In this document: one piece after another, positions 8,813 through 18,046 of the stretch
How positions within the stretch are numbered: the first letter of the stretch is position 1
Layout: the number at the start of each line of letters is the position of its first letter
Assembly (NCBI RefSeq): GCF_001593005.1
Contig: NZ_LQZQ01000001.1
Span: forward strand, 62,001-126,000
Length of the DNA: 64,000 bases
Direction: 5' to 3'
DNA from: Roseivirga ehrenbergii
GTDB lineage: Bacteria; Bacteroidota; Bacteroidia; Cytophagales; Cyclobacteriaceae
Translations under genes and position numbers: made by a program
Notes under the pieces: generated by a model
The model's input: only the letters and a program-made list of their open reading frames with translations
The model's database searches: none
What the model was told of the DNA's origin: nothing

Positions 8813-9374
8813 CTTCTGCCAATAACAGGTTTTTAAGCCAGTCATTTAGCTCCATATCCAACACCATATGAACGCGATCTTCTGTGCCACAATTATGAAC
8901 TGAATGAGGATCAGAAAGTCGGCAATACCAACATTCACCTGCCTTCATAACCACTCTTTTTTTGTTTAGGTAGAACTCCACTTTGTCATTCGTCACTACA
9001 GGAACATGGAGTCTTACGATTCCATTTTCTTCATCTAAATCATAATCCCGATGCTCCTTGATTTCAGAACCTGCGCCAAGCTTCATCAGTCTAACACTTG
9101 TTATTTTAGTCTGAAAAGCATTGATCACTTCCTTAAAATAATCGCAGTTCTTTAAGAAGGGAGTATCCTCAAAATCGACAACACCAGGAGCAGAAAAAAT
9201 CATTTGAATAGGGTGTACAGCTCCTTTTGGCCCTCTGAGCGGAATCACACTCCAATCTCCCGAATAATTATCTTTGACAAAATGCTCGGTCCAATCTCCA
9301 TAAATTTTATCCAAATCATCTATTAATAACTTCTTATCAAACTTGAAAGGCAGTAAAGTTTTTTCGGGCAACAT
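8799..9374 (-). CDS. Aspartyl/asparaginyl beta-hydroxylase-like dioxygenase
   Basis: 191 residues in a double-stranded beta-helix pattern. SEIKEHRDYDLDEE gives His108 and Asp110, and DPHSVHNCGTEDRVHMVLDM gives the distal histidine (157 or 160) plus Arg167, the expected 2-oxoglutarate-binding arginine. The N-terminal WSVIPLRGPKG is also typical of the Asp_Arg_Hydrox family. Members hydroxylate Asp/Asn residues in peptides or free amino acids using Fe(II), 2-oxoglutarate and O2. The gene is convergent with the carbamoyltransferase (14-bp overlap) and divergent from the ATP-grasp gene, so it has its own promoter. The substrate is unknown. Confidence 0.85.
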   Translation of the reverse strand: MLPEKTLLPFKFDKKLLIDDLDKIYGDWTEHFVKDNYSGDWSVIPLRGPKGAVHPIQMIFSAPGVVDFEDTPFLKNCDYFKEVINAFQTKITSVRLMKLGAGSEIKEHRDYDLDEENGIVRLHVPVVTNDKVEFYLNKKRVVMKAGECWYCRLSDPHSVHNCGTEDRVHMVLDMELNDWLKNLLLAEAISE

Positions 9375-9402
9375 AGATCACAATTTACACTAGAAAAAAC
9401 TT

Positions 9403-9430
9403 TTGTGTGTAAGGAATGAAATTATATTTG
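9403..9430 (+). promoter_or_regulatory. Bacteroidota-type promoter (TTG-N17-TATATTTG)
   Basis: TTG at 9403-9405 and TATATTTG at 9423-9430 match the Bacteroidota sigma-A consensus (-33 TTG, -7 TAnnTTTG) with a 17-bp spacer. Transcription would start near 9435. The element covers the in-frame ATG at 9416, which therefore cannot be the translation start. The ATG at 9446 can be. Confidence 0.65.
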
Positions 9431-9445
9431 CCTCAAATAGTCACT

Positions 9446-10327
9446 ATGGTTCAATTCGATATTGTTATTGCTACCTGCGATAAGTATGTAGCTCCAGAGA
9501 AGATCACTCCTTATGTGCAGAATGTACTTACTGAAGATCAAATCATACTTTCTGCTTTGGAAAAGAAAGGGCTTAAGGCAGTCCGTAAATCATGGGCTGA
9601 CCCTGATTTTGATTGGAGTAGCACAGATAAAGTATTGATCAGAACTACATGGGATTACTTTGAGCGCTTTGAAGAATGGCAGCAGTGGCTGGACATGGTT
9701 TCAGAGAAAAGCACCCTGATTAACCCCGTAGACTTGGTGCGCTGGAATATGGATAAGCATTATTTGGGCGATCTTCAAAAACGAGGCATCAACATTCCAG
9801 AAACGTATTACATAGAAAAGGGTACTACCACTTCTTTGAAAGAATTACATGCATTAACAGGTTGGGAAGAAACCATTTTAAAACCTTGTGTATCGGGTGC
9901 ATCGCGCCACACTTATAAGTTGAATGCAGATAACCTTGAAGCACACGAGGACATTTTTCAAAAATTAATTCAAAATGAAGCCTTTATGCTTCAGCCATTT
10001 CAGAAAAATATTTTTAAAGGCGAAATATCTTTAATGGTAATGGGAGGCCAATTTACCCATGCGGTGCTGAAAGTGGCCAAACCGGGTGATTTCCGTGTGC
10101 AGGATGATTTTGGTGGCAGCGTCTACGACTATCAACCCACTCAAGCAGAAATGGATTTCGCTGAAAAAGCAGTTTCCGTTTGCAGCCCAAGTCCTTCTTT
10201 AGCCCGAGTAGATATTATTCGCGATAACAATGATGAACTGGCCATAATCGAATTAGAAATGATTGAGCCAGAGCTATGGTTTAGGTTGAATCCGAAGGCT
10301 GCTGATGTTTTAGCCAATTGTATTTAG
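9446..10327 (+). CDS. ATP-grasp superfamily protein (RimK/GSHase-like fold)
   Basis: 293 residues. FDIVIATCDKY starts the N-terminal domain. LINPVDLVRWNMDKHYLGDL is the pre-ATP-grasp segment, and TILKPCVSGASRHTYKL is the ATP-lysine and glycine-rich loop. FKGEISLMVMGGQFTHAVLK and RVDIIRDNNDELAIIELEMIEPELWF supply the metal-binding Glu/Asn-type face. ATP-grasp ligases join a carboxylate to an amine or thiol by acyl phosphate. The substrate is unknown; prokaryotic glutathione-synthetase-like proteins of this type are common in Bacteroidota. The start was moved from 9416 to 9446 because a strong promoter overlaps the upstream ATG. It lies beside a carbamoyltransferase and a hydroxylase, suggesting a shared pathway. 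Confidence 0.8.
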   Translation: MVQFDIVIATCDKYVAPEKITPYVQNVLTEDQIILSALEKKGLKAVRKSWADPDFDWSSTDKVLIRTTWDYFERFEEWQQWLDMVSEKSTLINPVDLVRWNMDKHYLGDLQKRGINIPETYYIEKGTTTSLKELHALTGWEETILKPCVSGASRHTYKLNADNLEAHEDIFQKLIQNEAFMLQPFQKNIFKGEISLMVMGGQFTHAVLKVAKPGDFRVQDDFGGSVYDYQPTQAEMDFAEKAVSVCSPSPSLARVDIIRDNNDELAIIELEMIEPELWFRLNPKAADVLANCI

Positions 10328-10346
10328 ATTTTCTTCGCCATTCAAA

Positions 10347-10368
10347 TGGCCAACTGAGTACTTGGCCA
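10347..10368. terminator. Possible hairpin between ATP-grasp and cyclophilin genes
   Basis: TGGCCAA (10347-10353) and TTGGCCA (10362-10368) form a perfect 7-bp stem with an 8-base loop, 20 bp after the ATP-grasp stop. No T-run follows on the plus strand, so termination is uncertain. Confidence 0.3.
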
Positions 10369-10428
10369 AATTCATAAGTTGATTATTTATTAAAAAACAT
10401 ACCTTTCATACTATCAAACGATAGCGCT

Positions 10429-11007
10429 ATGAAAAGAACATTCCTCTTCGCATTTCTACTGCTGACTTCATTTTTCAGTATAAAGGCCCAAATGGTGAAT
10501 ATTGAAATCAAAACCGAGTTGGGTTCTATTATAGCAGAGCTTTACCCCAACAAGGCGCCTATTACTGTAGCGAATTTCATTAAATACATTGAGAGCCATA
10601 AGTTTGATAGCGCCAGTTTTTACCGTACAGTAAGAATGGACAATCAACCGAACAATGATGTGAAGATTGAAGTGATTCAAGGTGGTATTTCATACAATCG
10701 TTCGGTGACTTCTTATCCGCCTATTGAACATGAAACCACTGAGAAAACTGGAATTTTGCACAAGGACGGAGTTTTATCTATGGCGCGCGTTGGGCCTGGC
10801 ACGGCTACTGCCGAGTTTTTCATCTGTATTGGAGATCAGCCCTCTTTAGATTTCGGAGGAAAAAGAAACCCTGATGGGCAAGGTTTCGCCACCTTCGGTA
10901 AAGTGGCCAAAGGCATGGATATCGTAAAAAAAATTCAGCAGCGAGAAGACAAAAATCAATACCTAGTAGAGAAGGTTAAGATTTACTCGATTAGTGTTTT
11001 GAAATAA
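10429..11007 (+). CDS. Secreted/periplasmic cyclophilin-type peptidyl-prolyl isomerase
   Basis: 192 residues. A Sec signal peptide (residues 1-20, ending SIKAQ) is followed by a cyclophilin domain: VNIEIKTELGSIIAELYP, APITVANFIKYI, then SMARVGPGTATAEFFICI and FATFGKVAKGMDIVKKI. The catalytic Arg of F-x-R is present in SFYRTV, and the phenylalanine of ATAEFFICI lines the proline pocket. The enzyme should catalyse cis-trans isomerisation of prolyl bonds in the periplasm. TACCTTTC about 30 bp upstream of the ATG is a one-mismatch -7 element. The role is standard and no partner is evident. Confidence 0.9.
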   Translation: MKRTFLFAFLLLTSFFSIKAQMVNIEIKTELGSIIAELYPNKAPITVANFIKYIESHKFDSASFYRTVRMDNQPNNDVKIEVIQGGISYNRSVTSYPPIEHETTEKTGILHKDGVLSMARVGPGTATAEFFICIGDQPSLDFGGKRNPDGQGFATFGKVAKGMDIVKKIQQREDKNQYLVEKVKIYSISVLK

Positions 11008-11045
11008 AAACTTAAGTCACTTAGTTGATTACTATTTAAGATATC

Positions 11046-11645
11046 ATGGAAAACTCATTCTCTCATAAAATGGCAACCAAGTCCACCGAAGAACTTGAAA
11101 CCATATTAAAAAACAAAAGAGACTATCAAGAAGATGCCATTCTAGCAGCAATTTGGGAACTCGAAAATAGAGGAGCAGAAACTTCCCAAAAAATAGGTGA
11201 AGAAATTACCACCGAAATAACCAAGAAGAAGGAGCAGAAGAAAAGAGTATCTAATTATACCACTGACCCAAATGCTCCAGAACTTTACCCATGGTGGTCT
11301 ATCGGAGTTATCTCAGTCCTCTTCACCCCTTTAATTGGAGGTATCATGATGGCTATGAATTTCAAGAAAGCCAACATCAAAAAGCAAATCCCGATAGTAT
11401 TAGCATTCTCCATATTGTTTACCGTCATGGTCGCTTTCATAGTAAACTATGTGAGGACTGAATATAACTCTACGGCCAACTGGGCTAACATTTTAAACTT
11501 AATAGGGGCTGCTATTTTAAGTGAATATTTCTGGAAGCAGAAAATTGGAAATGACTTTGAATATCGAAAGAGATCGCCAATGATTCCATTTATAATCTCC
11601 ATTGCGATAACAGCATTCTTCATTTGGGTATCAACTCTAGGTTAG
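11046..11645 (+). CDS. Multi-pass membrane protein, function unknown
   Basis: 199 residues. The N-terminal 75 residues are soluble and charged (KSTEELETILKNKRDYQEDA, then a Lys/Glu-rich linker). Four to five membrane helices follow (about residues 79-98, 112-135, 142-160 and 175-196). The first part resembles the short helical motif found at the start of many Bacteroidota membrane proteins (EELxxIL...YxxxxixAAxxEL). No enzymatic signature is seen. It lies 38 bp after the cyclophilin gene on the same strand and is followed by a hairpin terminator shared with the convergent RND operon. Confidence 0.65.
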   Translation: MENSFSHKMATKSTEELETILKNKRDYQEDAILAAIWELENRGAETSQKIGEEITTEITKKKEQKKRVSNYTTDPNAPELYPWWSIGVISVLFTPLIGGIMMAMNFKKANIKKQIPIVLAFSILFTVMVAFIVNYVRTEYNSTANWANILNLIGAAILSEYFWKQKIGNDFEYRKRSPMIPFIISIAITAFFIWVSTLG

Positions 11646-11673
11646 AGCTTTAGCTTTATATACTTTCCATAAA

Positions 11674-11705
11674 AAAACCGACTTGAAATTAATCAAGCCG
11701 GTTTC
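11674..11705. terminator. Bidirectional terminator hairpin
   Basis: AAACCGACTTGA (from 11675) pairs with TCAAGCCGGTTT (ending 11704), a 12-bp stem with one weak pair and an AATTAA loop. An A-run precedes it on the plus strand, which reads as a U-run for minus-strand transcripts. It sits between convergent genes and probably ends the RND efflux operon. Confidence 0.75.
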
Positions 11706-11733
11706 CATACATCAACAACCAACAACTATCTTT

Positions 11734-14700
11734 CTATTCCTCTTCGGGAACATAACTAGCTTCTAATGCCGCTAATTCTTTTTTACCGTAAGCAATTCTT
11801 GTGATCACTACATACAATACAGGCACAAAGAAAATGGCCAAGAATGTAGCGGCAAGCATACCTCCAATCACTGTCCAGCCAATGGTTTGACGTGCTACAG
11901 CTCCTGCACCATGCGCCATAGCCAAAGGCACAACGCCCAAAATAAAGGCTAGCGATGTCATGATAATCGGACGTAATCTCAGTTTCACAGCATCTAAAGT
12001 GGCCGCTATTAATGGTACCCCTCTATCCACACGCTCTTTGGCAAACTCCACAATTAGAATGGCGTTTTTGGCGGCCAAACCAATCAGCGTAATCAAACCA
12101 ATTTGAGCATAAACGTTATTGTCTAGTTTTGGCAAGAAAGTAAGCGCTACAATGGCTCCAAAAGCACCCAATGGCAAAGCCAAAAGCACAGAAAAAGGCA
12201 CCGACCAGCTTTCGTAAAGAGCAGCCAATAACAAGGACACCAAGACAATCGCCAAAGCGAAAATCATAATGGTGCTATTGCCAGACGACAATTCTTCCTT
12301 ACTCAAGCCAGAGAAATCATAACCATAGCCTGCAGGAAGTACTTCCGCAGCCACTTCTTCTAAAGCCGCTAAAGCTTGACCTGAACTATAGCCTGGTGCA
12401 GCATTACCGTTAATTTCTAAAGAGCGGAAAAGGTTGTAGTGAGAAATCACTGGTGCGTTTTCTACCACTTTATAACTGATTAAAGCACTCAACGGTACCG
12501 CTCCACCTTGTCGGCTTTGCACATAAAACTGATTTAAATCCTCAATTCTAGTTCGATACGAAGTATCTGCTTGGGCTACTACCCTAAAGTTTCTTCCATA
12601 GCGGGTGAAATCGTTGATATAGCTACTTCCCATGTAATTCGACATGGTGGCAAATACATCCGAAATATTCACCCCAAGTTTCTTCGCTTTTTCACGGTCT
12701 ACTTCAACATTATAGCCTGGAGTTTTTGCGGTAAAGAAGCTATAGGCCATAGCAATTTCAGGCCTCTGATTGGCCGCCATTAAGAACTGTCCCATCACTT
12801 GTTCCAATTCTTTGATGTCGCCACCAGCTTTTTGTTCTAGCATAAAACTAAATCCACCGGTTTGGCCTAAACCAGGAATGGCTGGTGGTGGAATTACCAC
12901 AATATTGGCTTCTTTAATCACTCCAAATTTCTGAGTCAACTGACCGATAAGGCCAAATAACTGCTGAGAAGGTTCTTTTCTTTCTTCCCAAGGATCCATT
13001 TGAAGGAAGAAAGTACCTGAGTTTGGTTTAAATGAGAAGTTAATCGCATTCAAGCCACCAATACCTGTGGCATTGTTGATGCCTTCAGTATCACTTATGA
13101 TTTGCGCCATTTCATCCATTACCGCTCTTGTTCTGGCGCTAGACGCACCTTCTGGCAACTCTAATGAAATGAACAAACGTCCTTCGTCTTCAGTAGGAAT
13201 AAAACCTGTTGGTTTTGACTGGAATAAACCAATGGTTCCTGCGAAAATACAGGCCAATAAAATCAATACCAGTGGAGCTCCTTTAATACTTCTTTTCACT
13301 CCATTTGAGTAAGAAGAAGTTACTCTTTCGAACCAATTATTGAATTTGAAGAAGAACTTATTAATGCCTTTTCCATTTTCATTCACTTTAGACGGACGCA
13401 ACAATAAACTACACAATGCCGGAGTAAGTGTTAAAGCCACAAAGGCTGAAATCAATACTGAAATAGCAATAGTGATGGCAAATTGCTGGTACATTCTACC
13501 TACAATACCCGGAATAAAACCTACTGGTATAAAAACCGCAGCCAAAATTAGAGCAATGGCAATTACTGGAGCTGTAATGTCTTTCATGGCGCGCATGGTC
13601 GCCTCTTTGGCCGAAAGCTTATAACGGTCGATGTAATGCTGAGCTGCTTCCACCACCACAATGGCATCATCTACCACAATACCAATGGCCAATACGAAAC
13701 CAAACATAGTCAATGTGTTGATGGTAAAACCTAGCGGCACAAAGAAAATGAAGGTTCCAATAATAGAAACTGGAATCGCCAAGATTGGCACTAAAGTAGC
13801 CCTCCAGCTTTGCAGGAAGAGGAACACAACGATAATTACCAAAAGCAATGCTTCAGCAAAAGTGGTCAGTACTTCATTGATGGAAACCTGAACCACAGAA
13901 ACCGCCTCGAATGGCACGATATAATCCATATCGGCAGGGAAAGCCGCTTTGAGCTCATCCATCGCCTCATAAATTCCTTCAGCAGTATCTATAGCGTTAC
14001 TGCCCGGTGCTTGGTACACCAACAAAATAGTAGCGTCTTTCTGATTAATAATCGACTGACGACCATAACTGAACTGACCTAGTTCTACCCTTGCTACATC
14101 TTTCAAATACACTAAAGAACCATCAACATCAGTTCTCAGAACAATATCTTCGAATTCAGCCTCATTTTCCAATCTACCATTCACGGTAATTGGGTATTCA
14201 AAAGCCTGCGATTGATACTGAGGCATTCCGCCCACGGTTCCGGCAGCTACTTGTAAGTTTTGCTCTCGAATGGCAGCCGTTACTTCTGCAGAAGAAATTC
14301 CATACTGAGCAAGTTTGTCTGGTTTCAACCAAACCCTCATACTGAAATCTTGACCTATAGAAACAATGTCTCCTACCCCTTTTACTCTCAAAAGAGCATC
14401 GCGCACATAGATGTTGGCGTAATTAGAAAGAAACTTAGTATCGTGAGAACCTTCTGGTGAATACAAGCCAATTACCATCATGATACTTGGGTTACGTTTT
14501 CTTACCGTAACGCCCAAACGCTGAACAGCCTCTGGCAAAGTAGGCTCAGCAATACTCACACGGTTTTGAACATCCAAAGTGGCAATATCAATGTCGGTAC
14601 CTACTTCAAAGGTTACGTTCATTTGCATCTGGCCAGTACTCGTGTTGTTCGAGCTAATATAAGCCATGCCCGGAGTACCGTTAATCTGCGTTTCGATAGG

Positions 14701-14892
14701 TGTGGCTACCGTTTGCTCCACCGTTTTAGCATCTGCTCCAGTATAATTGGCCGAAACAGAAACCACTGGTGGTGTAATATCTGGGTATTGCGTAACCGGC
14801 AAGTTGAGTGCCGCCAATGCCCCTACCAGCACAATCACAATGGAAATTACCATTGCCATGACTGGTCGTTTTATAAAAGTTTGTGATATCAT
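11734..14892 (-). CDS. RND multidrug efflux pump, HAE1/AcrB-type inner-membrane subunit
   Basis: 1052 residues, full AcrB length. It begins MISQTFIKRPVMAMVISIVI (first membrane helix). GIVVDDAIVVVEAA near residue 405 carries the two adjacent proton-relay aspartates of helix 4. Two large periplasmic loops and a second bundle with LIGLAAKNAILIVEFAKE follow, and the C-terminus is GGMLAATFLAIFFVPVLYVV. The pump exports hydrophobic or amphiphilic compounds by proton antiport through a tripartite complex with the adaptor and TolC-like protein encoded upstream (gaps 30 and 25 bp). A TetR gene heads the operon. The substrate is unknown. Confidence 0.95.
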   Translation of the reverse strand: MISQTFIKRPVMAMVISIVIVLVGALAALNLPVTQYPDITPPVVSVSANYTGADAKTVEQTVATPIETQINGTPGMAYISSNNTSTGQMQMNVTFEVGTDIDIATLDVQNRVSIAEPTLPEAVQRLGVTVRKRNPSIMMVIGLYSPEGSHDTKFLSNYANIYVRDALLRVKGVGDIVSIGQDFSMRVWLKPDKLAQYGISSAEVTAAIREQNLQVAAGTVGGMPQYQSQAFEYPITVNGRLENEAEFEDIVLRTDVDGSLVYLKDVARVELGQFSYGRQSIINQKDATILLVYQAPGSNAIDTAEGIYEAMDELKAAFPADMDYIVPFEAVSVVQVSINEVLTTFAEALLLVIIVVFLFLQSWRATLVPILAIPVSIIGTFIFFVPLGFTINTLTMFGFVLAIGIVVDDAIVVVEAAQHYIDRYKLSAKEATMRAMKDITAPVIAIALILAAVFIPVGFIPGIVGRMYQQFAITIAISVLISAFVALTLTPALCSLLLRPSKVNENGKGINKFFFKFNNWFERVTSSYSNGVKRSIKGAPLVLILLACIFAGTIGLFQSKPTGFIPTEDEGRLFISLELPEGASSARTRAVMDEMAQIISDTEGINNATGIGGLNAINFSFKPNSGTFFLQMDPWEERKEPSQQLFGLIGQLTQKFGVIKEANIVVIPPPAIPGLGQTGGFSFMLEQKAGGDIKELEQVMGQFLMAANQRPEIAMAYSFFTAKTPGYNVEVDREKAKKLGVNISDVFATMSNYMGSSYINDFTRYGRNFRVVAQADTSYRTRIEDLNQFYVQSRQGGAVPLSALISYKVVENAPVISHYNLFRSLEINGNAAPGYSSGQALAALEEVAAEVLPAGYGYDFSGLSKEELSSGNSTIMIFALAIVLVSLLLAALYESWSVPFSVLLALPLGAFGAIVALTFLPKLDNNVYAQIGLITLIGLAAKNAILIVEFAKERVDRGVPLIAATLDAVKLRLRPIIMTSLAFILGVVPLAMAHGAGAVARQTIGWTVIGGMLAATFLAIFFVPVLYVVITRIAYGKKELAALEASYVPEEE

Positions 14893-14922
14893 TCTTTTTA
14901 ATTTTTGAAGATGGAATTGATA

Positions 14923-16044
14923 TTACAATTGAGAAGGAAGCATTTCAGGTGCTACTTTGGCACCCTGTCTCAGTTTCTGAATTCCTTCAAAAACGATTTT
15001 CTCTCCTGGCTTTAAACCACTGCGCACCGCTATGTTTGCCCCTAGTAAACTTCCCAATTCTAGCTTGCGCTGACTCACCGTATTTTCATTGTCGATTACA
15101 TACACAAAGTATTCGCCCATTTGCTCGGTTACTGCTTTGTAAGGAATGATTACTTGCTGACCATAATCTTGGTTGATTACACGCATTGAAACCGTCATTC
15201 CAGAAATAAGGTCCCGATTCGGATTATCGAATTTCACTCTCAAATTGATCGTTCCTGACTGTCTCCCCACAGCGCGATCCATGGTTACTAATTCTCCAAT
15301 GAATGGGTAAACCGATCCATCGTGAAAAGAGATGGTAAAAAGTGAATCTGGATTATCATTTCCTTTCATCAAGCGATTGAATCTTGGAATTTCACGTTCA
15401 CTGATCGAGAAGTTCACCAAAATTGGGTTGTCTGACGACAGGGTGTTCAACAATGGCTGACCAGGTGAAACTTGAGCTCCCAAGCGCACTTGAGAAATAC
15501 CGATGGTGCCATCGAACGGAGCCGTAACTAAAGTGTAGCTCAAATCAGTTTTTGCGCTTTCTAATTGTGCTTTGGCCGCAGTAACCTGCGACTGTGCCGT
15601 AAGCAAATCCGCTTTAGCATAATCTACTTGCTGCTTTGCAATGGCATCTTTTTCAATCAATCGTTCATAACGCTCTACGTCTTTTGTGATTCGAGCCAAA
15701 TTAGATTCCGCAATAGCAACAGCCGCTTCCGCTTGCTGTTTGGCTGCTACATATTTACTTCGATCGATCTCATAGAGCTTCTGCCCCTTCTTAACAGTTT
15801 GCCCATCCTGAATAAAAATATTGGTAATTGTACCACTAATTTGAGGTCTTAATTCTACCTCGTTTTTAGGTACTACTGTGGAAGGATATTCATCTATCGC
15901 AGTTACCTGTTTTTGTTCTACCGTAATAGCTTTTACCGCCACAGCCGGAGGTGCAGCTTGTTGTACAGTGGCCTCTGATTTGCCGCATGATGAAATGCCA
16001 AATAGCATTACAGCCAAGGTCAATATTGTAGCTTGTGTTCTCAT
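14923..16044 (-). CDS. RND efflux periplasmic adaptor (HlyD/AcrA family) lipoprotein
   Basis: 373 residues. The lipobox LFGISSC places the acylated cysteine near residue 20, so the protein should be anchored to the inner membrane as in AcrA. VELRPQISGTITNIFIQDGQ and the matching FDGTIGISQVRLGAQV form the split lipoyl domain. The intervening residues (about 85-165, rich in Ala/Lys/Glu heptads) form the alpha-helical hairpin that contacts TolC. A beta-barrel domain follows (SISEREIPRFNRLMKG). It lies between the TolC-like and pump genes in one operon. Confidence 0.93.
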   Translation of the reverse strand: MRTQATILTLAVMLFGISSCGKSEATVQQAAPPAVAVKAITVEQKQVTAIDEYPSTVVPKNEVELRPQISGTITNIFIQDGQTVKKGQKLYEIDRSKYVAAKQQAEAAVAIAESNLARITKDVERYERLIEKDAIAKQQVDYAKADLLTAQSQVTAAKAQLESAKTDLSYTLVTAPFDGTIGISQVRLGAQVSPGQPLLNTLSSDNPILVNFSISEREIPRFNRLMKGNDNPDSLFTISFHDGSVYPFIGELVTMDRAVGRQSGTINLRVKFDNPNRDLISGMTVSMRVINQDYGQQVIIPYKAVTEQMGEYFVYVIDNENTVSQRKLELGSLLGANIAVRSGLKPGEKIVFEGIQKLRQGAKVAPEMLPSQL

Positions 16045-16069
16045 TATTTTGAAATAGTTATTTGCTTGA

Positions 16070-17395
16070 TCAATTGATTTCTATGTTTCCTAAAGCTTTT
16101 TTCAGGTCAAGCTTGCTGGCTAAAACCTTATAAAGCGCATTGTAGTGGTTGAGTTGTGAAGTTCTCAGTTCGGTTTCTGCCACAATAAGATCCACGTAGG
16201 CTTTGATACCTTCATCATATTGTAACTTGATAATGTTGTACACCTCTTCAGCCAATTCCATGTTTTCCTTTACCGACTCCCACTCATAGAGATTACTTTT
16301 GTAAGCAGCCAAAGCCGTTTCGTATTCGGTGTTGATTTGGCTCTCTAAATTGGTTTTGCTTAACTGAAGACGCTCTTCATTGAGTTCGGCAATCTTGATC
16401 TGTTGTGTTCTTTTTCCTCCTTGAAAAATTGGTACACCCACAGAAATACCCACCACAGAAGTAGGGTAATTTTTTCGGTACAGATCGGAAAATTCATTAT
16501 TAAAAAACAACATATTATAACTATAATAGGCCGAAACCTTAGGGATGTATGACCACTTTTGATACTTGGTTTGCAATCCAAATAAGGAGAGTTGCGTTTC
16601 CATTTGTTGATGCTCAATTCGATTTTGCACCATTAATTCCTCAGTAGTATCCATCACTGTTTCCTTTTCCATGGCTGCATAATCAAAATCTAAATTCAAA
16701 TCATTGGGTAATGGAAAACCCATTAGCTGTTTTAAATAAGCAAATTTGGCATCTAAAGAAGTAGCTACTCGATTTCTATCGCTTTTGAGGTTAGAGAGTG
16801 ATATCCCAGCCCTTTGATAGTCCGTTTTATCTACCAAGCCAGATTCGTAACGGCTTTTAGCATCCTGATACTGTTTTTGCAAACGATTCAGGTTTTCATC
16901 TAAAATTTCGAGTTGCTCGTAGGTCAACAGAATATCGTAGTATGCTTTGCTTACCATCACCACGGTATTCACCTTATTTCCTTCAGTATTCTGATCGAGT
17001 TGCGAACGTACCAAGCCTTTTGTTTGTGAAGCAAAAAATTGGTCGCGATTAAATAATGTCTGATTTACCTGAAAAAGCAGGTTCGAATTATAATTCTGTC
17101 CAAAAGTGATTAGCTGATCTCCAATGACCTGAGTTTGGCGCTTAATATTATGCGAAGCACCAAAATCGGCTGTCACTTGAGGTAACCAACCCGATAAACT
17201 TGATTTAATTTCATGTTCCCCAATTTCCTCATCCAGCAATGATTGCTGAATCATGGGGCTATTTTCTAAGGCGTAATCCAAAATCTGGTCTAAGCTGAGT
17301 TTGGTATTCATTGGTTGATTTCCTTGTCCAATTGTTAGTTTGGGTACTAGAAAAACCAATAGGCCATAAAGCAAGAATTGCTTAATTCCTCTCAT
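16070..17395 (-). CDS. TolC-family outer-membrane efflux protein
   Basis: 441 residues with a signal peptide (residues 1-23). The mature part shows the internal duplication of OEP proteins: two helical hairpin halves, each with amphipathic beta strands. Examples are LSLDQILDYALENSPMIQQS at the start, RYESGLVDKTDYQRAGISLS in the first half, and QYDEGIKAYVDLIVAETELR in the second. It should form the trimeric outer-membrane exit duct for the RND pump. It is the first structural gene after tetR (51-bp gap) and lies 25 bp upstream of the adaptor gene. Confidence 0.93.
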   Translation of the reverse strand: MRGIKQFLLYGLLVFLVPKLTIGQGNQPMNTKLSLDQILDYALENSPMIQQSLLDEEIGEHEIKSSLSGWLPQVTADFGASHNIKRQTQVIGDQLITFGQNYNSNLLFQVNQTLFNRDQFFASQTKGLVRSQLDQNTEGNKVNTVVMVSKAYYDILLTYEQLEILDENLNRLQKQYQDAKSRYESGLVDKTDYQRAGISLSNLKSDRNRVATSLDAKFAYLKQLMGFPLPNDLNLDFDYAAMEKETVMDTTEELMVQNRIEHQQMETQLSLFGLQTKYQKWSYIPKVSAYYSYNMLFFNNEFSDLYRKNYPTSVVGISVGVPIFQGGKRTQQIKIAELNEERLQLSKTNLESQINTEYETALAAYKSNLYEWESVKENMELAEEVYNIIKLQYDEGIKAYVDLIVAETELRTSQLNHYNALYKVLASKLDLKKALGNIEIN

Positions 17396-17446
17396 AATAA
17401 TCTATCTGTTTTAAAGGTTTATGTTTATTCTTTTGTGGGGAAAATC

Positions 17447-18025
17447 TTACTGTTTCCTAATCGCGTCCCAGGTCATTTCTGCGAGTTGATTAAGGTCGAT
17501 CCCTCTCTCTGCAATTTTTTCACTAAAGTTCTGCCTGACTTTCGACATGGAATTGACACTTCCGATCACCATAATCGACAGTATGTCTGGTGAAAGTTTT
17601 TTTAAGTAGCCCTTGTCAATTCCTTCTTGAAAGAAGTTACTATTCCAATCATGCCAAGGAGAATCTGTATTCTGAATTTCGCGGGTATTGAAAGGTGAAA
17701 TCATAAATTGTTCAAAGAAACTCTGTATTTCTGGGCGGTCTAAATACAGCGCACTTAAGTTATTCCAGTAGTTGAAAAATCGTGTTTTAAAATCCAACGA
17801 AGGGTCATCGCTTCCGCTTACATGGTTAAAAATTATATTCTTTGCGTAAAAGTATAGCTCACCAATCAAGTCATCTTTGCTATCGAAATACGTATAAATG
17901 GTACCTGCTGCCACTCCTGCATTTTTCGCCATCATACTCATTGGACAACCATGAAAACCATGATCTTTAATAAGCGATAAGGCACTTTCTAAAATGAGTT
18001 TTTTCTTTTCTGCTATGGGTTCCAT
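17447..18025 (-). CDS. TetR/AcrR-family transcriptional regulator of the efflux operon
   Basis: 192 residues. The N-terminal HTH (about residues 8-54) reads KLILESALSLIKDHGFHG, then MSMMAKNAGVAAGTIYTYFDSKDDLIGEL, the classic TetR pattern. The C-terminal helical domain should bind an inducer, probably a pump substrate. The gene is first in a minus-strand operon with the RND genes. A palindrome TGAACGTTCA lies 22 bp upstream of its start codon, so autoregulation and repression of the pump are likely. A ligand is not predictable. Confidence 0.9.
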   Translation of the reverse strand: MEPIAEKKKLILESALSLIKDHGFHGCPMSMMAKNAGVAAGTIYTYFDSKDDLIGELYFYAKNIIFNHVSGSDDPSLDFKTRFFNYWNNLSALYLDRPEIQSFFEQFMISPFNTREIQNTDSPWHDWNSNFFQEGIDKGYLKKLSPDILSIMVIGSVNSMSKVRQNFSEKIAERGIDLNQLAEMTWDAIRKQ

Positions 18026-18046
18026 AAAGGATTTACTTAAACTGAA

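Noticed and set aside
14883-15149. Open frame overlapping the adaptor gene
   Set aside because: It is antisense to a clear RND adaptor and shows no motif.
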